Positions 7,345-12,666 of a DNA stretch of 34,311 bases are shown one piece after another; within the stretch, counting starts at the first letter, position 1, and each line of letters opens with the position of its first letter. Below the pieces are notes generated by a model that was not told where the DNA came from, did not search any database, and was given only the letters and a program-made list of their open reading frames with translations. The position numbers and the translations under genes are program-made. Source of the DNA: Chromobacterium subtsugae (lineage in GTDB: Bacteria; Pseudomonadota; Gammaproteobacteria; Burkholderiales; Chromobacteriaceae); the NCBI RefSeq assembly GCF_001676875.1, contig NZ_JYKA01000029.1:1-34311 (forward strand), given 5' to 3'.

Positions 7345-8097
7345 CTATTCAAGAGGGTCCACAGACAGGAACACCATACCCATCGACGGGATAGCGCTGA
7401 TTTTGACTTGCTTGCCTTCCCGCGTCAGCGTTATCGGCTTGGGCTCGCTACGGTTTTTCTCAACATTGCGCGTCAGCTTGCGCATCGCACCGGTGAACCA
7501 ATCTATCGCATTGTCCTTTTTGCCATTCCATTGAGGAAAGGTGTTGGCAAGAATCCCGGCCGCGTAAACGGCATTCTCCAAGACTGCCGCCTGGTCGTCG
7601 TTTGGCACGCCGAACATCAGCGTATATCGGGACAGATCGCTTGGATCGCCTATCGCCTCCAGCGTCATAATGGGATTGATGGTCAACAGCTCCCGGCGCG
7701 TGCCATCCCGCAGCGGCGAGTCTGTGCGCTGCTTTATCTCGATATCGCCAACCAGCTTCGACGCAGACATGCCGAGAGTCTTTGGCGGCGTCTTTTCTGC
7801 CGGCGGAGCTGCGGCAGGCTTAGGCGCTTCTACCGGCTTAGCCTCCGGTTTGACCGTTGGCGCAGCCACCTTATCAGCCTCCGCTTTTTGGGCTATGGCC
7901 TCGACCTTTTCAGGCTTCTTAGGCGGGGTGGGCAGCATGGAACCTGCTGTCATTACGAAGGCGAACACGGAGGCAATCAGCCCCAAGGGCACCACTACAA
8001 AGCCGCGATATTCCTTAGAACGCAACCATTTAGTAAGCAGCTTCCAGACCAGCACGGCAACGGCCAGACCCACGATTAAAATGAGAAAGTCTTTCAT
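7345..8097 (-). CDS. Two-TM membrane protein with Pro/Ala linker (moron)
   Basis: A 250-aa protein. Two hydrophobic spans (about residues 3-22, FLILIVGLAVAVLVWKLL, and 33-52, GFVVVPLGLIASVFAFVM) are followed by a Pro/Ala/Lys/Glu-rich linker (about 55-108) and a soluble C-terminal domain. Unrecognised family. It has its own intergenic region, lies next to the repressor, and points away from the phage core operons, so it looks like a moron expressed in the lysogen. Superinfection exclusion or envelope modification are possible roles. The start at 8097 is an ATG; a GTG lies directly before it. No strong Shine-Dalgarno. Confidence 0.7.
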   Translation of the reverse strand: MKDFLILIVGLAVAVLVWKLLTKWLRSKEYRGFVVVPLGLIASVFAFVMTAGSMLPTPPKKPEKVEAIAQKAEADKVAAPTVKPEAKPVEAPKPAAAPPAEKTPPKTLGMSASKLVGDIEIKQRTDSPLRDGTRRELLTINPIMTLEAIGDPSDLSRYTLMFGVPNDDQAAVLENAVYAAGILANTFPQWNGKKDNAIDWFTGAMRKLTRNVEKNRSEPKPITLTREGKQVKISAIPSMGMVFLSVDPLE

Positions 8098-8267
8098 CAC
8101 GAAGGCATTTGTTTGTTATTGGGATTTGCATTTTACATTTTTAGCTATTTGTATTCACATTTGAGCTACATGTGCTGAACAAATTGCTAGTCATGCACGC
8201 CTTCGGTCATGAAGTGCTGATAGCTGTGATGCAACGTAGCGGCGTAGGCGCTACGCATTCCCACAAA
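8098..8267. other. Intergenic region with AT-rich promoter-like DNA and a 15-bp palindrome
   Basis: No gene seen. 8120-8165 is AT-rich and lies just upstream of the 7345-8097 gene; it contains the 14-mer TTTGTATTCACATT (8148-8161), an inverted copy of 6876-6889. GCGTAG-GCG-CTACGC (8242-8256) is a perfect palindrome of unknown role. Confidence 0.5.
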
Positions 8268-8296
8268 AAAAGCACCTCCAAGCAAGTGGTGCTTTT
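8268..8296 (-). terminator. Terminator of hicAB
   Basis: On the minus strand AAAAGCACC-N11-GGTGCTTTT is followed by a T-run, about 65 bp past the hicB stop. Confidence 0.8.
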
Positions 8297-8361
8297 CATT
8301 GCGCTGACGAATGAATGAAGTACACAAGCCCACCCGGAGACAGGGGGCCAGCCGATGACCG

Positions 8362-8766
8362 CTAAGCCCTAAGCTCGTTCAGTGCTGCCCGTGCCAAGAA
8401 GCCCGAGCGGCTTTCGTACTCGGTGTGCGTCTCCACAAACGCATCGATGCGGCGGATCAGATTAGATGGCAGCGTGACGTTTACCTTGGTGGCCTTGCCC
8501 AGGTAGCGGACGATATCCACCTCCACCACCGCCCAGATATAGCCCTGGAATTCCGGCAGGCCGACATGGTCGGCCACCTGGCTGGCGGTGGGGATGTCGG
8601 CGCCGTCCTCGTCCAGCCCTTCAAGATGGAAGTCGATAGCCTCGCGCGCATTGCGGATGGCCTCGTCGATGGAGTCGCCGGCGGAGAAGCAGCCGGGCAA
8701 GTCTGGCACGGTGACGCCGTAGGCGTGGTCGGCGTCGCCTGGCTCAATGGCGATAGGAAATAACAT
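8362..8766 (-). CDS. hicB: HicB antitoxin
   Basis: A 134-aa HicB-family antitoxin. The N-terminal partial RNase H-like fold is visible (FPIAIEPGDADHAYGVTVPDLPGCFSAGDSIDEAI), the usual HicB signature, and the C-terminus is a ribbon-helix-helix DNA-binding domain (KVNVTLPSNLIRRIDAFVET...SRSGFLARAALNEL, about 94-133). It would neutralise HicA and repress the operon promoter. The start at 8766 has AGAGGAA upstream. It lies 62 bp after hicA, in the same transcript, ended by the terminator at 8268. Confidence 0.93.
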   Translation of the reverse strand: MLFPIAIEPGDADHAYGVTVPDLPGCFSAGDSIDEAIRNAREAIDFHLEGLDEDGADIPTASQVADHVGLPEFQGYIWAVVEVDIVRYLGKATKVNVTLPSNLIRRIDAFVETHTEYESRSGFLARAALNELRA

Positions 8767-8828
8767 GGTGGTTCCTCTTGGTGGCGGATGTCTGGCCGGA
8801 AAGCCAGCCCTTGCGGGCCGGCTCTGTT

Positions 8829-9011
8829 TTACTTCAATCCAGCTTGTTTCAGCATGCTGTTCCACGTTCCGATTTTGTAATCTTTGGTGGGGTGCTTGAC
8901 TGTCACGCGGCCGGGTTTGCTGGGGTGCTTGAACTGGTGGTGGCTGCCCTTGCAGGCTACTTCAAACCATCCATCAGCTCTTAGCAACCTGATGAATTCC
9001 CGACTATCCAT
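8829..9011 (-). CDS. hicA: HicA toxin (mRNA interferase)
   Basis: A 60-aa HicA toxin with the dsRBD-like alpha-beta-beta-beta-alpha fold: DSREFIRLLRADGWFEV, GSHHQFKHP with the catalytic histidine at 24 or 25, and the C-terminal TVKHPTKDYKIGTWNSMLKQ. It would cleave mRNA when released from HicB. AGGAAGG lies just upstream of the ATG at 9011; the open frame extends further upstream, but past the promoter, so that extension is not coding. The pair probably acts as a prophage stabilisation or phage-defence module. Confidence 0.93.
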   Translation of the reverse strand: MDSREFIRLLRADGWFEVACKGSHHQFKHPSKPGRVTVKHPTKDYKIGTWNSMLKQAGLK

Positions 9012-9041
9012 CCGCCTTCCTGCGTTGTTGTTGATGGGGTT

Positions 9042-9085
9042 ACTATAACCCCGGTGTGGCTTGCTGTCAATAACTCCGGGGTTAT
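9042..9085 (-). promoter_or_regulatory. hicAB promoter with flanking operator repeat
   Basis: On the minus strand TTGACA (9065-9070) and TATAGT (9042-9047) are 17 bp apart, a near-perfect sigma-70 promoter. A 10-bp inverted repeat, ATAACCCCGG (9045-9054) and CCGGGGTTAT (9076-9085), flanks the -35 and overlaps the -10. This is the expected operator for the RHH domain of HicB, giving autorepression. Confidence 0.85.
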
Positions 9086-9100
9086 TTGCGGCGAGAGGGC

Positions 9101-9130
9101 AAAAGAAAAGCCCCCGAATTTCGGGGGCTT
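9101..9130 (-). terminator. Terminator ending the moron operon and repeat array
   Basis: AAGCCCCCGAA-T-TTCGGGGGCTT (9108-9130), followed on the minus strand by a T-rich stretch TTTTCTTTT, is a strong intrinsic terminator. It abuts the last I-E-like repeat, so leftward transcription through the array would stop exactly after it and before the hicAB promoter. Confidence 0.85.
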
Positions 9131-9351
9131 GTTCATCCCCATGAAATGGGGAACGATTCGAATCTACTGCATCAATTGGTTCAACCACGCAATCGCTGGG
9201 AACGGCTGCTTTGTGTAGCGCCGTCTGGTTCATCCCTGCCTGTGCAGGGAACTACTTACCGATCGCCATCTACTGCGGTTCAACCCCGCGACGCGGGGAA
9301 AGGTTGCTGTATACCAGCGCCTACTGGTTCATCCCCGGCAACAGGGAACGA
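9129..9351 (-). repeat. CRISPR type I-E-like repeat array with about 20-nt spacers
   Basis: Five degenerate dyad repeats of 27-29 bp lie at 9129-9157, 9177-9205, 9226-9254, 9276-9304 and 9325-9351. Read on the minus strand each has GTTCCC or TTTCCC, a short stem-loop, then GGG(A/T)TGAAC. This is the layout of type I-E CRISPR repeats: a Cas6e hairpin followed by an 8-nt handle, here ATGAACCA, ATGAACAA, TTGAACCA or TTGAACCG against ATAAACCG in E. coli. Stem arms differ between copies but stay complementary: CCCCAT/ATGGGG, CCCTGC/GCAGGG, CCCCGC/GCGGGG. Start-to-start spacing is 48-50 bp, so spacers are about 20 bp, shorter than the usual 32, and there are no cas genes. The two right-hand repeats overlap the 3' end of the TrfB-like gene. 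Confidence 0.75.
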
Positions 9352-9594
9352 TGCCATCATGCGCTCGTCATCGCCGGTCGTCAACTCCGGCCGCAGATAA
9401 GGCCGGACCAATGCCAGCGCATCGGCGAATCTGTTGTATGGTCGCGTGGCGCTGCTCCGGCAGCCCAAGCCAAGCCGGCTGGCTGCCTCCGCCGGCGTCA
9501 GACCTTCAACCGCAACCAGACGCGCGGCCTCGCGCCCCTGGCCACCAATGCCTGCCACGGTGGCCAACGCCTCGAACAGCTCAGGCGCTACCAT
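9280..9594 (-). CDS. TrfB/KorA-like DNA-binding protein
   Basis: A 104-aa protein. EAARLVAVEGLTPAEAASRLG followed by RPYNRFADALALVRPYL resembles the helix-turn-helix of TrfB/KorA-type regulators. The start at 9594 overlaps the upstream gene by 14 bp. The last 24 or so residues are encoded by the two right-hand I-E-like repeats and have no family look, suggesting the reading frame was extended or replaced by the repeat array. As the last gene of a small moron operon with a palindromic promoter, it could be the operon's autorepressor (compare Aca proteins of acr operons); this is inference. Confidence 0.7.
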   Translation of the reverse strand: MVAPELFEALATVAGIGGQGREAARLVAVEGLTPAEAASRLGLGCRSSATRPYNRFADALALVRPYLRPELTTGDDERMMASFPVAGDEPVGAGIQQPFPASRG

Positions 9595-10090
9595 TGCGCA
9601 GCTCTCCCAGCGCCACCGCCACCGCGTACAACTCACCCATGGCAATGGGGCGGAATTTGCGGTTTTCCGGACTGACGCGCCAGCCGAGAATCTGGCTATT
9701 GCTGACGGGCAGACCCACCCGCCGCAGCACACCGGCCAGCTCGCTGTCGCGGACCTCGCGCAGCAATCCCTTGTACACGTCGTTCAACTGCGCCCGGCCC
9801 AATTCCAGCGCCTCGGCATCCACCCCGGCGGCAAGCAAGGCTTGGCGCACGTCGGCCAGCGCGGCCTGCGGCAGATCCAGCGCGGCAGCGGCTGCATCCG
9901 CTCGGCCATCGACCGGAATCTCGTACAGTGTGCGGCCGTTGCGCTCCAGAATCGCCAACGGCCGGCTGGCGCGCAGATCGCCGCGCAGCAGCAGCGCGCG
10001 GAACGCGGCGGCGGCGATGAGTGGGTCGCGGACGGTCGCCAACTCCTCCTCGCGCCCGCCCGACTCTAGCAAGATTTTGTATTCGTCCAA
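9581..10090 (-). CDS. Hypothetical moron protein (169 aa)
   Basis: Start is a TTG at 10090, with GAGGGG about 6 nt upstream; the open frame further upstream runs through a terminator-like hairpin. The protein is Ala/Leu-rich. Its C-terminal half (LNDVYKGLLREVRDSELAGV..., then ENRKFRPIAMGELYAVAVALG) weakly recalls the repeat unit of DUF1456/YehS proteins, a guess that needs a profile search. It overlaps the TrfB-like gene and lies 49 bp after the 234-aa gene. Confidence 0.6.
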   Translation of the reverse strand: MDEYKILLESGGREEELATVRDPLIAAAAFRALLLRGDLRASRPLAILERNGRTLYEIPVDGRADAAAAALDLPQAALADVRQALLAAGVDAEALELGRAQLNDVYKGLLREVRDSELAGVLRRVGLPVSNSQILGWRVSPENRKFRPIAMGELYAVAVALGELRNGSA

Positions 10091-10105
10091 CGTAAACCCC
10101 TCAGG

Positions 10106-10130
10106 ACAAAGCCCCGCCGACTGGCGGGGC
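10106..10130 (-). terminator. Hairpin between moron genes, possible partial terminator
   Basis: GCCCCGCC-N4-GGCGGGGC (10111-10130), followed on the minus strand by CTTTG. The T-tract is short, so it may act as an attenuator between the 234-aa and 169-aa genes. Confidence 0.5.
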
Positions 10131-10139
10131 GATTGTTCA

Positions 10140-10844
10140 TCACATGGCCGGCAGACTCCAGCTGCTGGCGGCAATAGCCGCCAAACGCGCAGCCAGCCGG
10201 TCCTCCATTTCCGATTGCAGCCGGCGAGCATCCAGCAGCCGGCTTTCTGCTATCTCCAGCTGACGGCGCAACTCGTCCACCGCGCGGGCTGCCTGGAATG
10301 CCGCCTGCCGCACCGGCAACAATGCGTTCCGCGCAGCCACCTCTCGCGCTTGGCGCTCTTGCATGCTCCCCAGCCGGCGGGACACTTTGCAAGGATATTC
10401 CAACCCCTGAGCGTGGAAAAACTGGAACATGGCCTCGCTCTCCAGTCGCGCCAGCGCCACCGGCTCCCACGTGCCACGAGGGCAGATCAGCAACCGCCAG
10501 CCGCGGGCGCGGCCTTCGCCCCCCGCAGAGTGGCAGCTATTCCAGCGCACCGCCGGGTGCGCGCGCTCGGCGGCGGCGATCAGCGCCAGGATGATGTCTT
10601 GATCGTCCTGGTCTTCCACCTCCACGCCATCGACAAACACCTGGCGCACTATTTCAACGCGAATGTCGTCGTAATTCGGCTCCCGGCCCGCATCGCTGGA
10701 CCAGTCTCGAACCAACTCGCGCAGGGCTTCGGTCAACTCGGCGGCGTATTGCTCAGCCTTAGCCAGGGTGGTGAAAGATTGGGCGGCGTCATCGCCCATG
10801 TCGTGGTTGGTTTGGCTGGCGGTGAATTGGATCTGGTATTGCAT
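10140..10844 (-). CDS. Hypothetical moron protein (234 aa)
   Basis: Unrecognised. The N-terminal about 90 residues are acidic (YDDIRVEIVRQVFVDGVEVE, then DDQDIILALIAAAERAH); the C-terminal about 90 residues (SMQERQAREVAARNALLPVR and AVDELRRQLEIAESRLL) form a long coiled coil. GGAG lies about 7 nt before the ATG. It is the first gene after the predicted promoter at 10907-10934 and the only one with a structured leader, so it is transcribed independently of the phage late operons, typical of a moron. Confidence 0.7.
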   Translation of the reverse strand: MQYQIQFTASQTNHDMGDDAAQSFTTLAKAEQYAAELTEALRELVRDWSSDAGREPNYDDIRVEIVRQVFVDGVEVEDQDDQDIILALIAAAERAHPAVRWNSCHSAGGEGRARGWRLLICPRGTWEPVALARLESEAMFQFFHAQGLEYPCKVSRRLGSMQERQAREVAARNALLPVRQAAFQAARAVDELRRQLEIAESRLLDARRLQSEMEDRLAARLAAIAASSWSLPAM

Positions 10845-10857
10845 GGTTTTCTCCTGT

Positions 10858-10898
10858 CCCCAGCACCCTGGGGAGGGGTAGGCCGCACCGTTGCGGCC
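10858..10898 (-). promoter_or_regulatory. Structured 5' leader of the moron operon
   Basis: Two hairpins, GGCCGC-N6-GCGGCC (10881-10898) at the predicted 5' end of the transcript and CCCCAG-N4-CTGGGG (10858-10873) just before the Shine-Dalgarno of the 234-aa gene. The second could affect ribosome access. Role inferred. Confidence 0.5.
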
Positions 10899-10906
10899 AT
10901 GGCTTC

Positions 10907-10934
10907 ACTATACGCCGTTGCATGATTAATGCAA
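10907..10934 (-). promoter_or_regulatory. Moron operon promoter with palindromic operator
   Basis: On the minus strand TTGCAT (10929-10934) and TATAGT (10907-10912), 16 bp apart, form a good sigma-70 promoter. A palindrome TTGCAT-N5-ATGCAA (10918-10934) covers the -35 and part of the spacer, so a dimeric repressor bound there would block transcription. The TrfB-like protein encoded by the operon is a candidate. Confidence 0.7.
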
Positions 10935-10966
10935 CAGAATTCCACTGTCCTTTCGTGCAGGTGCAG

Positions 10967-12211
10967 CTATCCCGCCATATCTTCAAGCCGTGCCTCCAGC
11001 TCCAGCGCCGTGGTATAGCCGCCGTCGCCCAGCTGGTGGGTGACTTTCTTCAGCACCCAGCCGGTGGCGTCGATGACGGGCTTGAACCCTTGCACCTGGG
11101 CGGGCAGCTCCGGGAACAGCTCGGGGCGGCCTTCGGCCAGGGTGATGGAGAATTCGGCGACGCCGCGTTGCAGCTTCTGCCAGGCGGCTTTCGCGCCCTG
11201 GGTGGCGGTGGCCTCGCTGACGTAAACGTGGCGCAAAACCTTGATGTTTTCGCTGCTGGGTTCGATGCCCTTCGCCTGAATGGCGGTCAGCTTGGTGCGC
11301 TTGCTCTTGCGGCCCAGCTTGGTGACGGTGGCGCGGCGTTCAAACTTGGTGTCCTTGTTGACGATGACTTCGCCCTTTTTCGCGCCGCGCGTATCGTGCC
11401 AGTAGGCTTTTACCGCGGTGTAGGCATTGCGGTCGGCGACGCTGAAGCGGTGATTGTCGCCGGACTGGCGCAGGATCAGGCAGGCGGGGAAGGGGTGGCC
11501 GGTGACGGTTTCCGCATCGCCCGCCTTGCAAAACACTAGCCGGCCGGATTTGACGGTGGCCACCGCGTCGTATTGCTTGGCCAGGCGAGTCAACAGGTTG
11601 GCGTCGCTCTCGCTGGTCTGATCGATGTGCTCCACCTTTTGCCGGGCCAGCCAGGTGGGAATGGCTGGCGTCAGCCCGTTCGCCTTGGCGATGGCCTTGA
11701 CGATGGCGCCCAGGGTGGTCTTGTGCCAGCTCTTTTCCCGCTTGGTGGCGATGCCGGCGCGCAGGTCGGTGGCGCGGGCGCGTAGCGTGAGGGTGTCCGG
11801 CGCGCCGGTATGCTCCACCTCATCGACAATGTAACTGCCCTTGTCCACCAGCGCCGCGCCGGTCCAGCCGATGGCCAGGCTGATGGTGACGCCGCGCTCT
11901 GGGATGTCCAGCTGGCCGCCGCTATCGTCCAGCACGATGTCCAGCTGGTCGGCCTCGAATCCGCGGTTATCGGTAAGCGTCAGGCTCATCAGCAGCGGCT
12001 CCAGTTTGGCGGTGATGTCGCGCCCTGCCAGCAGCAGCTGGCAAGCCGGACGCTTGGGCTGCGACAGGCCCAGGGCGTTGGTGGCGCTGTCGGCCAGGCC
12101 GCCGACGGCATCGCCCAGCTGGCCGGCCAGGTTGTCCAGCTGGTCCGCGCCCTGTTGCAGCATGTCGCCGGCGGCGCCGGCCACGTCCGCAGCATCGTCA
12201 AACAGGCTCAT
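10967..12211 (-). CDS. D: Baseplate hub / tail protein gpD
   Basis: A 414-aa protein of the P2 gpD (late control D / Phage_GPD) family, the hub that links tail tube and spike. Typical features: Ig-like start (PACQLLLAGRDITAKLEPLL), SYIVDEVEHTGAPDTLTLRA, and IDQTSESDANLLTRLAKQYDA. It ends the Pf operon (FI-FII-E-T-U-D) and its start overlaps the U stop by 4 bp. The first 55 residues are Ala/Gly/Asp-rich, a common extension. Confidence 0.93.
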   Translation of the reverse strand: MSLFDDAADVAGAAGDMLQQGADQLDNLAGQLGDAVGGLADSATNALGLSQPKRPACQLLLAGRDITAKLEPLLMSLTLTDNRGFEADQLDIVLDDSGGQLDIPERGVTISLAIGWTGAALVDKGSYIVDEVEHTGAPDTLTLRARATDLRAGIATKREKSWHKTTLGAIVKAIAKANGLTPAIPTWLARQKVEHIDQTSESDANLLTRLAKQYDAVATVKSGRLVFCKAGDAETVTGHPFPACLILRQSGDNHRFSVADRNAYTAVKAYWHDTRGAKKGEVIVNKDTKFERRATVTKLGRKSKRTKLTAIQAKGIEPSSENIKVLRHVYVSEATATQGAKAAWQKLQRGVAEFSITLAEGRPELFPELPAQVQGFKPVIDATGWVLKKVTHQLGDGGYTTALELEARLEDMAG

Positions 12212-12666
12212 AGCGCCAGCTCCAGCACGCCGCGCGCCAGCGCGCCCAGGCTATCCAGCAGGCTGTCATCCACGCGCTTCAACGCCAGCGTGAAATCCAG
12301 CGCGCGGGCCTTGCCATCGCTGAAGAAGTCCTGGCGGGTGATGTCCAGGGACTCCACCACGTAGAACCCATATATCGCGCCGGTTCCCTCGATCAGCGGC
12401 CAAGCTTTGCCCTGATCGGCCATCAGCTTCAGCAGCGCCAGCGAGGTATCGCCGCCGGTCAACTCCGGCAGCAGCCGGCCAGACAGGGAAATGGTTTCCT
12501 CGTCCGCGCCCAGGAACTGGTACGCCGGCCGGCGGCCGACGCGGCCATTCGCTGGCCAGCGCCAGGCGTATTTCTGCTTGAAGTCCTGATAGGGCAGGGT
12601 GTCCATCATGAAAACGAACAGGCCCAGCGCCATCATCGGCATTTTGACGGGTCCGATGTTGAGCAT
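12208..12666 (-). CDS. U: Tail completion protein gpU
   Basis: 152 aa, GpU family (MALGLFVFMMDTLPYQDF, then RWPANGRVGRRPAYQFLG). gpU caps the tail tube and helps tail termination. The ATG at 12666 touches the gpT stop (TAATG). GGGAG lies about 10 nt upstream, inside T. Confidence 0.92.
   Translation of the reverse strand: MLNIGPVKMPMMALGLFVFMMDTLPYQDFKQKYAWRWPANGRVGRRPAYQFLGADEETISLSGRLLPELTGGDTSLALLKLMADQGKAWPLIEGTGAIYGFYVVESLDITRQDFFSDGKARALDFTLALKRVDDSLLDSLGALARGVLELAL

Noticed and set aside
8242-8256. GCGTAG-GCG-CTACGC as a terminator or attachment site
   Set aside because: Only a 6-bp stem, no T-run and no second copy seen; left as an unexplained palindrome.
9012-9233. N-terminal extension of hicA
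   Set aside because: The open frame runs through the promoter, terminator and first repeats; the ATG at 9011 has a good Shine-Dalgarno and family-typical start.
9129-9351. A canonical, active CRISPR array
   Set aside because: Spacers are about 20 nt instead of about 32, repeats are divergent, spacers are related to each other, and no cas genes or leader are present. Kept as an I-E-like repeat array.
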